From contig NZ_CP107551.1 of the NCBI RefSeq assembly GCF_025837095.1, positions 3,962,668-4,026,667 on the forward strand: 64,000 bases of DNA, given 5' to 3'. The notes beneath the pieces are model-generated. The model saw nothing but the letters and a program-made list of their open reading frames with translations, was not told the origin of the DNA and ran no database searches. This document shows, piece after piece, positions 42,253 through 50,553 of this stretch; the stretch's first letter is position 1; the number at the start of each line of letters is the position of its first letter. This stretch comes from Rhodococcus sp. Z13. GTDB lineage: Bacteria; Actinomycetota; Actinomycetes; Mycobacteriales; Mycobacteriaceae. The position numbers were made by a program, and so were the translations under genes.

Positions 42253-43929
42253 TTACTCGCCGAGCAGGGGCTGGCCGAGCTTCGTCAGGAAGGTGTCGGC
42301 CATCTTGATCGCGCGGTCGCCGCCGTCGGCGTCGGCGACGAAGACCGCGAAGGCGAGGTCGTTGCCGGTGTAGCCGTAGAACCAGCGGTCGTCTCCGCTG
42401 GCCGCGGCGATCCCGACGAGGCCGGCGTGGCGGCGCAGGAAGGACGCCGGTCCGTTCTGCACGTTGTCGGTCATCATGCCGCGCAGGGCGTCGACGACGG
42501 AGGCGGGCAGCGGCTCGGGGGTGTCGCCGACGGCGCTCTGTCCCTGCACGATCGTGGGGGCGGCGGCGTCACCGCGGGCGACGGACGCGGCGAGCACGGC
42601 CGCACCGAGCGGGGTGACGAGGGCGTCGTCCGAGTCCGAGCCGGCGAACTGCACCACGCCGGAGCGGCTGTGGCCGATCTGCGCGGTCTCGAAGTCGAAG
42701 CCGGGCACCTCGTAGTCCACGCCCAGGCCGAGCCGGCGCGCGGTGTCGGCGAGATCGTCCGTGCTCACGTCGTCGGGGTCGACGCCGCGGTCCAGGGCCG
42801 CGGCCGTCCGCACGGGGTCGAGCACCCCACCGGCCGGGTAGAGACCGTGGGTGAGCACCGGGCCGAGTTCCATGGCCCAGTTGTTGACGTCGGCGGCGAG
42901 GATGCCGCCGGTCGACGGCCGGATCGCGACGAGTGCGGCCGGGGTACCGGCGGTGACCACCGCCTCCTTGGCGGCGAGCTGCACGTGCGAGTCGACGGTG
43001 GCGTTCAGGTCCGGCGGCGGCGGTCCCTGGTAGCCGGTCACCTGGATCGGGCCCTCCTCGGGGTCCTCGAGAGTGACGGCCCAGCCGGAGGTGCGGTCGC
43101 GTTCGAGCTGCCAGGCCGAGCGGAGCGAGTCGAGCAGCGGCGTGGAGATGCGACGATCCGCGCTGATCAGCGTGGGGGTCTTGACCACCTCGACGCCGGG
43201 GATCGACACGATGCCGTCCTCGAGGAACTGGTAGTCCTGGTCGCGGAGCTTGACCGCGGTGATCCGGTTGCCCGGCTCCTCCTGCATCCGCTCCTGCATG
43301 AGCTGGGCGGTGATCACGGGCGCGACCGGCTCGAGCACGGCGGCCAGGCGGGTGGTGGTGTCGACGGGGTCGGGCATCTTCGCCGGGTCGAGGACGACGG
43401 CGTTGATGGTCTGTTCCTCCATGAGGAGCCGGCCCGCGCCGTCGAAGATCTTCGGGGGTTCTGCGTCGGTGCGGACGAGGTGCACGGTGCGGCCGCCGCC
43501 GAGATCCGGCACGACGACCTCCGGGTCCCACGAGACGCGCCAGCCGACGGCGAGTTTCCGCACGGAACCGTTCACCTGGTACGACCAGTTGCGGTCCTCG
43601 CCGAAGTCCCAGTCCGCCGAGAGCGTGAAGTAGCCCGAGTCCTCGTTCAGCTGGACGAGCTGGGTGACCTCGTAGTCGACACTGCCGTCCGCGAGACCGT
43701 CGAACATCTGCGTGATGGTCTCCTCGGCCGCGTTCGGGTACGAGGTGAGCTCGGCGGCGGCCCGGGGATCCCGGCCGTCGAGGGCTGCCACGAAATCGTC
43801 GACGAGACGTTCCGCCTCGCTACGAGAGTCCGAGAAGACGACCGTCGTCAGTGCCACGACCGCCACGACGAGAGCGACGGCGAGCGCCACGATGCGCCCC
43901 CGCTTCTCTCGCCACCCACGAAGCCCCAT
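42253..43929 (-). CDS. Penicillin-binding-protein paralogue lacking catalytic residues
   Basis: A 558-residue membrane-anchored protein: TM helix near residues 10-33, an NTF2-like MecA_N domain (about 38-150), a dimerisation region (about 150-310) and a transpeptidase-like domain (about 315-558). It aligns throughout with the PBP encoded directly upstream. However, the SXXK tetrad is replaced: GLYPAGGVLDPV has Gly368 for Ser and Asp371 for Lys. The SXN region is missing, and KTG is replaced by GIAAASGDD. The flanking WFYGYTGNDLAFAVFVAD remains conserved, so the fold is kept. It should bind neither penicillin nor crosslink peptidoglycan. It may be a regulatory or scaffolding pseudoenzyme for its neighbour (inference). 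Confidence 0.85.
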   Translation of the reverse strand: MGLRGWREKRGRIVALAVALVVAVVALTTVVFSDSRSEAERLVDDFVAALDGRDPRAAAELTSYPNAAEETITQMFDGLADGSVDYEVTQLVQLNEDSGYFTLSADWDFGEDRNWSYQVNGSVRKLAVGWRVSWDPEVVVPDLGGGRTVHLVRTDAEPPKIFDGAGRLLMEEQTINAVVLDPAKMPDPVDTTTRLAAVLEPVAPVITAQLMQERMQEEPGNRITAVKLRDQDYQFLEDGIVSIPGVEVVKTPTLISADRRISTPLLDSLRSAWQLERDRTSGWAVTLEDPEEGPIQVTGYQGPPPPDLNATVDSHVQLAAKEAVVTAGTPAALVAIRPSTGGILAADVNNWAMELGPVLTHGLYPAGGVLDPVRTAAALDRGVDPDDVSTDDLADTARRLGLGVDYEVPGFDFETAQIGHSRSGVVQFAGSDSDDALVTPLGAAVLAASVARGDAAAPTIVQGQSAVGDTPEPLPASVVDALRGMMTDNVQNGPASFLRRHAGLVGIAAASGDDRWFYGYTGNDLAFAVFVADADGGDRAIKMADTFLTKLGQPLLGE

Positions 43930-44004
43930 ATGCAACAACCTTCACTCCAGTCACAGGAGAATCCAGCACAAGTTGTGAACGAACCAATCACGATTGCGCC
44001 ACGG

Positions 44005-45762
44005 TCAACCCCTCAACCACCGGCCTGCGACGTCGAGAGCGGGAGCCGAGCTGTCCGCCCCCGCCACGAACACCGCAAAAGCCAGATTATCCTGCGTACC
44101 GATAAACCAGCCGTGCGCCCCGACGTTGTCACCGTACTCTGCCGTTCCCGTCTTCCCGGTCAGATCCGGTATGTCACGCAACGTACTCGCCGTCCCCCCG
44201 GTGACGGTCTCGCGCATCATGGTTCGCAATGCGACCGTGACCTCTTCCGGCGCCGGATCGACGGTCGCATCGGCCGTCGCGGGCCGCCCCTCGACCAGCA
44301 CGGGCAGCGGCGTCGCACCGTTCGCGACCGACGCCGCGACGAGCGCCATCCCGAAGGGTGAAGCCGTCACCTCACCCTGCCCGATCGACGCCTCCACGCG
44401 GGCGGCGTCGGGCTCCGCGACGGGCACGCTGCCGGTGACCGTGACGAGACCCGGGGTGACGTAGTCGAGACCGAGACCGAACTGCCGGGCGGCCTGCTGC
44501 AGCGCGTCCGGCGGCAGGTCCAGGGCGAGCTGCCCCATCGTCGTGTTGCACGAGTTCGCGAACGCCGTGTGCAGCGGTACCGGCCCGAGATCGAAGTTGT
44601 CGTCGTTGGGGATCACACGCGACCCGATCGACGCCGTGCCCGGGCAGGGCAGCACCGTGTCGGGTCCGGCGAGCCCGGCCTGCAGGGCCGCCGAGGTGGT
44701 CACCACCTTGAAGGTCGAACCCGGCGGGTACAGCCCGGTCACCGCCACCGGTCCCTCGTCGTCGGCGACGGCGTTCTGGGCGATCGCGCGGATCGCACCG
44801 GTGGACGGTTCGACGGCGACGATCACCGCCGGCCGGTCGAGCGGGGCGAGGGCCGCCTCGGCGCGTCGCTGCAGGTCGAGGTCGATGGTGGTCGTCAGAT
44901 CGGGCGCCTCGGGTCCCGACTCCCCCGCGACCTGCCACGCCGTCCCGTCCGCGGCGACCCGCTGGACCACCCAGCCGACGGAGGCCTCCTGACCCTCCTG
45001 CCACAGCTCGGCGAGCCCGGACCACACCGGGGAGGCCAGTTCGCGTTCGGTGGTGAGCAGCCGGGTCTGGGCCGCGAGCGTCACCCCGGGCAGCGCCCGG
45101 AGGCGGTCCTCGACCCGCGCGAGGTCGTCCGCACGCAGGGTGACCACCCCGACCGGGCTGCCCTCGGCCTTCGCGACCTCCCCGGCGAGCCACTCCGCGG
45201 TGATCGTCGGGGCGACCTCCGCCAGCACGGGCGCGACCGCCGCGGGGTCCGCGGTCGCGTCCAGGCTCACGACGGTGACGACCTGCTCGCTCAGGAACGG
45301 GCGGCCGGCCCGGTCGAAGATCGTCGGGGGCGGCCCGACCGTGGTCAGGTAGCGCAGCGAGTCGCCGTCCCCGAGGTCGGGGGCGAGCAGTGCGGGATCC
45401 CAGTCGATGCGCCACTCCTCGGCGGCAGGGTCCTCCGCGGCGACGCCCGTCGTCCGGTACGACCAGTCCTGTCCCTCGTCGAAGGTCCAGGCGACGTCGA
45501 GTTCGAAGGTGCCGCCGTCTCCCGTCCTCGCGACACGCACGGTGGGGTCGTCGGTGCCGAGCCCGTCGAAGATCCGCTCGAGGGTGTCCTCGGCCGCGGC
45601 CGGATCGGTGGTCAGCGCGGCGGCGGTCCGCACGTCGCCGGCGTCGAGGGCGGCGGCGAACTCCTCGGCGACGGTCTCCGGTTGGTCGGGGCCGGTGGCG
45701 CACGCGGACGCCGACAGGATCGTGGCCCCTGCCACAAGCGAGGTCAGCAGTCGTACACGCAC
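44005..45762 (-). CDS. Penicillin-binding lipoprotein, D,D-transpeptidase (PbpLipo-like)
   Basis: A 585-residue exported PBP. The N-terminus VRVRLLTSLVAGATILSASAC ends in a lipobox-like ASAC, followed by an NTF2-like MecA_N domain (about residues 28-140), a PBP dimer region, and a transpeptidase domain with all motifs: S349TFK352, S404CN406, K537TG539. It crosslinks peptidoglycan. It resembles M. tuberculosis Rv2864c. The start is taken at GTG 45762, where the signal peptide begins; GGAGGGGG lies a little far upstream (about 14 bases). The inactive paralogue follows 75 bases downstream, probably in the same operon; the ABC-F gene diverges. Confidence 0.9.
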   Translation of the reverse strand: MRVRLLTSLVAGATILSASACATGPDQPETVAEEFAAALDAGDVRTAAALTTDPAAAEDTLERIFDGLGTDDPTVRVARTGDGGTFELDVAWTFDEGQDWSYRTTGVAAEDPAAEEWRIDWDPALLAPDLGDGDSLRYLTTVGPPPTIFDRAGRPFLSEQVVTVVSLDATADPAAVAPVLAEVAPTITAEWLAGEVAKAEGSPVGVVTLRADDLARVEDRLRALPGVTLAAQTRLLTTERELASPVWSGLAELWQEGQEASVGWVVQRVAADGTAWQVAGESGPEAPDLTTTIDLDLQRRAEAALAPLDRPAVIVAVEPSTGAIRAIAQNAVADDEGPVAVTGLYPPGSTFKVVTTSAALQAGLAGPDTVLPCPGTASIGSRVIPNDDNFDLGPVPLHTAFANSCNTTMGQLALDLPPDALQQAARQFGLGLDYVTPGLVTVTGSVPVAEPDAARVEASIGQGEVTASPFGMALVAASVANGATPLPVLVEGRPATADATVDPAPEEVTVALRTMMRETVTGGTASTLRDIPDLTGKTGTAEYGDNVGAHGWFIGTQDNLAFAVFVAGADSSAPALDVAGRWLRG

Positions 45763-45823
45763 GGTCTCGATGATGCCCCCTCCACCGACCCGATGTCCGT
45801 TTCCGCAGGTGGGGCGGCGTGGG

Positions 45824-45861
45824 AAAAATCGGTTGCGGCGCACGACGCCCTCCCTCAACAT
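45824..45861 (+). promoter_or_regulatory. WhiB7-type promoter before the ABC-F gene
   Basis: AAAAAT (45824-45829), three bases, -35 TTGCGG (45833-45838), a 17-base spacer and -10 CAACAT (45856-45861). An A/T-rich block three bases before the -35 is the recognised layout of WhiB7-SigA promoters of antibiotic-induced genes. A leader of about 100 bases separates it from the ABC-F start. Confidence 0.55.
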
Positions 45862-45965
45862 GGAGTACGCATCCCGTCGCCGTCGATCGGAGAAGTCCGT
45901 TGCTCCTGTAGAGGTTCCGTCCCGCGCGTTCGCGCAGCCGATCCTCGACACCTCCGGGAGCCGCC

Positions 45966-47501
45966 ATGTCCTCGTCCGGCATCACTCTGTCCGCCCTCTC
46001 CTACACCCACCCCGACGGCACCGTCGCTCTCGAGAACCTCGACGCCGTGCTGTCCGGCGGACGCATCGGCCTGGTGGGCCGCAACGGGAGCGGGAAAAGC
46101 ACTCTTCTACAACTGATCTCCGGCAGGCTGCATCCCACCTCGGGGTCGGTCGACACCCGGGGCCGGGTGGCGTACCTGCCGCAGGACGTCACCCTCGACC
46201 CGGCCGTCCCGGTGGACGCCGTCCTCGGCATCGGTGAGGTCCGTAAGTCCCTGCGGCGCATCGAATCCGGATCGTGCGACGAGCGCGACTTCGAGGTCGT
46301 CGCCGACCGGTGGGACATCGAGGACCGCGCCCTCGCCCTCGTGCACCGGGTCGGGCTCGACCGGATCCTGCCCGACGCGGGCGGTTTCGACCGCACGGTC
46401 GGCCAGCTCTCCGGCGGGGAGACCGTGCTGCTGGCGTTCACCGCGCGGCTGCTCGACGAACCCGACCTGCTGCTGCTCGACGAGCCGACCAACAACCTCG
46501 ACGCCGAGGGGCGGGCCCGGCTGCAGGACGCGCTCGAGCGTTTCCCGGGGACGGTGCTCGTCGCGGGCCACGACCGCGACCTGCTCGAACGCATGGACGC
46601 GATCGCAGAACTGCGCGAGGGTTCGTTGCGGCTGTTCGGCGGTGGTTTCGGGGACTACGAGCAGATCGTCGCCGAAGAGCAGGAGGCGGCGCGCGCCGCG
46701 GTGCGCGAGGCCCGCAACGACGTGCGGCGGCAGGCGCGGGAACTGTCCGCCGCCCAGGTCGCGCTCGCACGGCGGCAGCGGTACGGCCGCAAGATGTACG
46801 AGCAGAAGCGCGAACCGAAGATCGTCATGGATGCCCGCAAGCGGCAGGCCCAGGAGTCGGCGGGACGGTTCCGCTGCGAACACGAGGAGGATCTGACCAC
46901 CGCCCGGGAGAAACTGGCCCGCGCGAGCGACGCGGTGCGCGACGACCGGGAGATCCGCATCGACCTGCCCGGGACGACGGTCCCGCCGGGCCGGCGGGTG
47001 GCCGCGGCACCGGTGGAGATCGTCGGCCCCGAGCGGATCGCGCTGCGCGGCGCGAACGGGTCGGGCAAGACGACGCTGCTGCACCGCCTCGTGGAGGCCG
47101 GGCCGCTGGTGCCGTTCGCGCTGCTGCCGCAGCGCCTCGACATCTTCGACGACGATCTCTCGGTGGCGGAGAACGCGGAGAAACGGGCCCCGCACCTGAC
47201 GCCGCACGAGATCCGGGCGCGGCTGGCGCGGTTCCTGTTCCGCGGCCGGCACGCCGAGGTGCCGGTGGGGGCGCTGTCCGGTGGGGAACGTCTGCGGGCG
47301 GCGCTGGCCGTCGTCCTCGCCGCCGATCCGGCACCGCAGTTGCTGCTGCTGGACGAACCGACGAACAACCTGGATCTGCCGGCCCTCGCGCACCTGACGC
47401 AGGCGCTGCGGGCGTTCGGCGGTGCGCTCGTCGTGGTCTCGCACGACGAGCGGTTCCTCGGGGAGATCGGGGTGACCAGGTCGGTCATACTGCAGCGGTG
47501 A
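45966..47501 (+). CDS. ABC-F family ATPase (ribosome-protection type)
   Basis: A 511-residue soluble protein with two ABC domains and no membrane domain. Domain 1: GLVGRNGSGKSTLL, VGQLSGGET, LLLLDEPTNNLD. An Arg/Lys/Gln-rich linker (about residues 235-320, RQRYGRKMYEQKREPKIVMDARKRQ) follows. Domain 2: ALRGANGSGKTTLL, VGALSGGER, LLLLDEPTNNLD. ABC-F proteins act on the ribosome E site; many give macrolide, lincosamide or pleuromutilin resistance. The preceding WhiB7-like promoter supports an antibiotic-response role. The stop overlaps the next gene's GTG. Confidence 0.9.
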   Translation: MSSSGITLSALSYTHPDGTVALENLDAVLSGGRIGLVGRNGSGKSTLLQLISGRLHPTSGSVDTRGRVAYLPQDVTLDPAVPVDAVLGIGEVRKSLRRIESGSCDERDFEVVADRWDIEDRALALVHRVGLDRILPDAGGFDRTVGQLSGGETVLLAFTARLLDEPDLLLLDEPTNNLDAEGRARLQDALERFPGTVLVAGHDRDLLERMDAIAELREGSLRLFGGGFGDYEQIVAEEQEAARAAVREARNDVRRQARELSAAQVALARRQRYGRKMYEQKREPKIVMDARKRQAQESAGRFRCEHEEDLTTAREKLARASDAVRDDREIRIDLPGTTVPPGRRVAAAPVEIVGPERIALRGANGSGKTTLLHRLVEAGPLVPFALLPQRLDIFDDDLSVAENAEKRAPHLTPHEIRARLARFLFRGRHAEVPVGALSGGERLRAALAVVLAADPAPQLLLLDEPTNNLDLPALAHLTQALRAFGGALVVVSHDERFLGEIGVTRSVILQR

Positions 47502-48316
47502 GCAGGGTGACGACGAGCGAGGCGACGAATCCCGGCGACGGCACCCGGATCCGGTTCTCCGTCGCTGGCCCCGACGACGCGCCGGTCGTGCTGCTGGTCC
47601 ACGGCAGCGCGTTGTCGTCGGCGGTGTGGCGCGGCTTCGGTTACGTTCGTGCGCTGGGCGAGCGGTTCCGGCTGCTCATGCCGGACCTGCGCGGGCACGG
47701 CCGCAGCGACACCCCGCACGACGAGAACTCCTACGCGATGGAGGCGATCGTCGGGGACCTGCTCGCCGTCCTCGACGCCGTGCAACCCCCGCGCGTGCAC
47801 TATGTCGGGTACTCGTTCGGAGCCCGGGCGGGGCTCGCCCTCGCCGTCGCACGACCGGAGCGGCTGGCGAGTCTGATCCTGCTCGGCGGCAGCGCCCGAC
47901 CGCAGGAGGGCGCAATGGACGCGATGTTCTTCCCCGGCACCGTGGACGTGCTCGAACACGAGGGCATGGAGGGTTTCCTCCGCGCCTGGGAACAGCGACG
48001 CCGCACGCCCGTCGACCCCGCGACCCGTACGGCGTTCCTGCGCAACGACCCGCTGGCCCTCGCCGCGTACTTCCGCCGGTCCGATCGTGAACCCGGGATC
48101 GACGACGCGGATCTGGCCGCGCTCGACCTGCCGACGCTCGCCGTCGTGGGGTCCGAGGACCGGTTGCGGGTGGACGACACCCGGGCGATCTCGCGCACCG
48201 TACCCGGGGCGCGGCTGGCGATCCTGCGCGGAGCCGACCACGCCGCGACCGTCGCGGCGGCTCTGCCCGCCGTCGAGACGTTCCTGACGGCGCGGGCCGG
48301 GTCGTCGCGGAGCTAG
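47498..48316 (+). CDS. Alpha/beta-hydrolase
   Basis: A 272-residue soluble hydrolase. VVLLVHGSALSSAVW forms the oxyanion hole, MPDLRGHGRSDTP the family motif, and GYSFGARAG the nucleophile elbow with the catalytic Ser. Asp is in VVGSEDRLRV and His in RGADHAATV. It starts GTG overlapping the ABC-F stop (GTGA), so the two are co-translated and it shares the presumed WhiB7-type control. The substrate is unknown. It ends five bases from a convergent TetR gene. Confidence 0.85.
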   Translation: MSRVTTSEATNPGDGTRIRFSVAGPDDAPVVLLVHGSALSSAVWRGFGYVRALGERFRLLMPDLRGHGRSDTPHDENSYAMEAIVGDLLAVLDAVQPPRVHYVGYSFGARAGLALAVARPERLASLILLGGSARPQEGAMDAMFFPGTVDVLEHEGMEGFLRAWEQRRRTPVDPATRTAFLRNDPLALAAYFRRSDREPGIDDADLAALDLPTLAVVGSEDRLRVDDTRAISRTVPGARLAILRGADHAATVAAALPAVETFLTARAGSSRS

Positions 48317-48320
48317 GGCG

Positions 48321-49010
48321 TCAGGACGCCATCGCCGGTTCGGGGCGTGTGGGCGCGGTGGACGACACCTCGCTCAGCAGGGCCGCGACCGCGCGCTTGA
48401 CCACCTCGACGGATTCGGGCACCGACAGGCGCAGCACGTCGCGCAGCGACATCCACATGGGCCAGGCCGTCGCGACCCCGATCGCGTTCTCCGCCTGCCG
48501 GCGGACGGCGGGGTCGACCCCCTCGAAGCAGTCGGCGAACAGGTCCATCGTGTCCTCCTTCGCCCGTTCGATGTGCCGCAGGCGGATGCGCTGCAGGGCC
48601 GGTGAGAACGGCGCCCGGAGCGACGAGGCCCGCGCGAACGGCGCGATGTACTCCAGCAGTTCGGCCCGCTGACGGCAGTAGGCGTCGATCCGCTCGTCGA
48701 GCGGCAGCGCCGGGTCGACGGGTTCGTAGGCGTCGTCGAGCCGGCGCATCAGTTCGGTGCCGGTCGCCTCGAAGAGGGTCTCCAGGTCGCCGAAGTGTCC
48801 CCACAGCGAGCGCAGCGACACCCCGGCCTTCGCGGCGATCTGCGCGCCGGTGGGTTTGAGTTCCCCCCTGCGGATCAGGTCGACGTGGGCTTCGATGACG
48901 GCGCGGCGCGTGCGTTCCGCTCGCGCCGTGCGGCCGTCCGTCGTCACCGGCCCGTCCCCGCCCCTCGCACCTATCGATTTCTCGCCGTGCTTCGTTCGGT
49001 ATGCGTACAT
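48321..49010 (-). CDS. TetR/AcrR family regulator
   Basis: A 229-residue repressor. The helix-turn-helix is at about residues 30-75 (GELKPTGAQIAAKAGVSLRSLWGHFGDLETLFEAT), and the rest is the helical ligand domain. ATG 49010 has GAGGGGAG just upstream; a GTG about 21 codons later is an alternative and would give a more usual N-terminus. It is convergent with the hydrolase and separated from the acyl-CoA dehydrogenase gene by a stem-loop. Its targets are not evident. Confidence 0.85.
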   Translation of the reverse strand: MYAYRTKHGEKSIGARGGDGPVTTDGRTARAERTRRAVIEAHVDLIRRGELKPTGAQIAAKAGVSLRSLWGHFGDLETLFEATGTELMRRLDDAYEPVDPALPLDERIDAYCRQRAELLEYIAPFARASSLRAPFSPALQRIRLRHIERAKEDTMDLFADCFEGVDPAVRRQAENAIGVATAWPMWMSLRDVLRLSVPESVEVVKRAVAALLSEVSSTAPTRPEPAMAS

Positions 49011-49078
49011 CGCTCCCCTCGATTTCCGCTCGATACCCCCGCGAAAACCGGGCGTCCCCCTCGTGACGACCGGTTCGC

Positions 49079-49134
49079 TTCGTCACGGCGAACAATAGAC
49101 GACGAAGCCGCAGAATTGTTCGCCGCGTGACGAA
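49079..49134 (-). terminator. Large stem-loop after the acyl-CoA dehydrogenase gene
   Basis: TTCGTCACGGCGAACAAT (49079-49096) pairs with ATTGTTCGCCGCGTGACGAA (49115-49134), with a two-base bulge. It lies downstream of the acyl-CoA dehydrogenase stop and about 70 bases before the TetR start, so it could also serve in TetR control. Confidence 0.6.
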
Positions 49135-49196
49135 ATGTCCATTTCGCCGCGTTTCCGACGGCGTGTCGAATTCCTTACCGGCCGGTCAGAAGTTCC

Positions 49197-50423
49197 CTAC
49201 TGTGCAGTAAGAATTCCTTTCGCGATATGTGTGACTTGAATTTCGTTGCTGCCCGCGTAGATCATCAGCGATTTGGCGTCCCGCGCGAGCTGCTCGACCC
49301 GATATTCGGCCATATATCCGTTCCCGCCGAACAGCTGGACCGCTTCCATCGCGACCTCGGTCGCCGCCCGCGAGGAGTACAGCTTCATCGCCGAGGCCTC
49401 CGACAGGCTCACCGGCTTCCCCTCCTGCGCCCGCTCGATGGCACTGAAGACCATGTTCTGCACGTTGATCCGGGCGATCTCCATCTCGGCGAGCTTGAGC
49501 TGGATGAGCTGGAACTGTGCGATCTCCTTGCCCCACAGCTTCCGCGACTTCGCGTAGTCGGTGCACAGCCGCAGGCACTGCTCGATGATGCCGAGCGAGA
49601 GATAGGCGATGCCGATCCGCTCGGCCGCGAACGACTCGCGGGCGCTCTCCTTGCCGTCGCTGCGACCGCCCTCCTCGGTCTCCCCCAGCAGCCGGTCGCG
49701 GGTCACGCGCACGTTGTCGAAGAACAGCTCACCCGTCGGCGACGAGTTCATGCCCATCTTCTTGAAGGGCGGGCTCTGCGTGAACCCCTCCATGCCCTTC
49801 TCCAGCACGAAGGCGAGCACCTTGCGGTCGCGGCGGTCCACGGACGGATCACCCTCGTCGAGCTTGGCGTAGACGATGACGACGTCGGCGTAGGGGCCGT
49901 TGGTGATGAACGTCTTCTGCCCGTTGAGGATGTAGTCCTCGCCGTCGCGCCGGACGGTGGTCTTCATGCCACCGAAGGCGTCGGACCCCGAATCCGGTTC
50001 GGTGATCGCCCACGCGCCGACCTTCTCGAAGGTCACCAGGCCCGGCAGCCAGCGCTTCTTCTGCTCCAGGGTGCCACGGCTGCGGATCGTGCCCGCGGTC
50101 AACCCCAGGCTCACCCCCAGTGATGCGACGAGTCCGAGACTCACGCCGGCGAGTTCGATGTTGAGCAGGGCCGCCATCCCCGGTGACGCGTTCATGCCCC
50201 CGCCGCCCGAACTCTTCTCTCCGCGTTCCTCCTTCGCGAGGGCGCGTTCGAGGGATTCGCGGGCCATCTCGTCGATGCCGAACGTCGCGTACAGCTTCCG
50301 GATGATGTCGTACGGCGGTAATTCGCCGGCTTCGAGCCTGTCGACGTGGGGGCGAATTTCCTTCTCGATGAAACCGCGCAGAGCGTCGCGGAACATGAGG
50401 TCCGTGTCCGACCATTCGTACAT
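49197..50423 (-). CDS. Acyl-CoA dehydrogenase
   Basis: A 408-residue flavoprotein. The N-terminal helical domain starts MYEWSDTDLMFRDALRGFIEKEIRPHVDRLEAGE. WAITEPDSGSDAFGGMKTT is the FAD/substrate signature, and QLFGGNGYMAEYRVEQLARDAKSLMIYAGSNEIQ is the C-terminal signature with the ADP-binding part. It oxidises an acyl-CoA to the trans-2-enoyl-CoA, passing electrons to ETF. A KstR-like box lies 11-24 bases before the ATG, suggesting involvement in sterol or related acyl side-chain degradation. It stands alone on this strand. Confidence 0.92.
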   Translation of the reverse strand: MYEWSDTDLMFRDALRGFIEKEIRPHVDRLEAGELPPYDIIRKLYATFGIDEMARESLERALAKEERGEKSSGGGGMNASPGMAALLNIELAGVSLGLVASLGVSLGLTAGTIRSRGTLEQKKRWLPGLVTFEKVGAWAITEPDSGSDAFGGMKTTVRRDGEDYILNGQKTFITNGPYADVVIVYAKLDEGDPSVDRRDRKVLAFVLEKGMEGFTQSPPFKKMGMNSSPTGELFFDNVRVTRDRLLGETEEGGRSDGKESARESFAAERIGIAYLSLGIIEQCLRLCTDYAKSRKLWGKEIAQFQLIQLKLAEMEIARINVQNMVFSAIERAQEGKPVSLSEASAMKLYSSRAATEVAMEAVQLFGGNGYMAEYRVEQLARDAKSLMIYAGSNEIQVTHIAKGILTAQ

Positions 50424-50433
50424 GGACGGAATA

Positions 50434-50447
50434 TAGAACACGTTCCG
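50434..50447. promoter_or_regulatory. KstR-like operator
   Basis: TAGAACACGTTCCG fits TNNAACNNGTTNNA except for the last base. It lies just upstream of the acyl-CoA dehydrogenase start, and about 110 bases before the divergent CbiM gene. Confidence 0.6.
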
Positions 50448-50553
50448 GTTTTCCCGTGGGGCTTCGTCCCGCTCCGGAACGAAAACGCTCCGCCTCCCCC
50501 TGTCCGGTACTAGCCTTCGCCGCAGGACACTCCGTCGACGGGAGGCATCGAGG

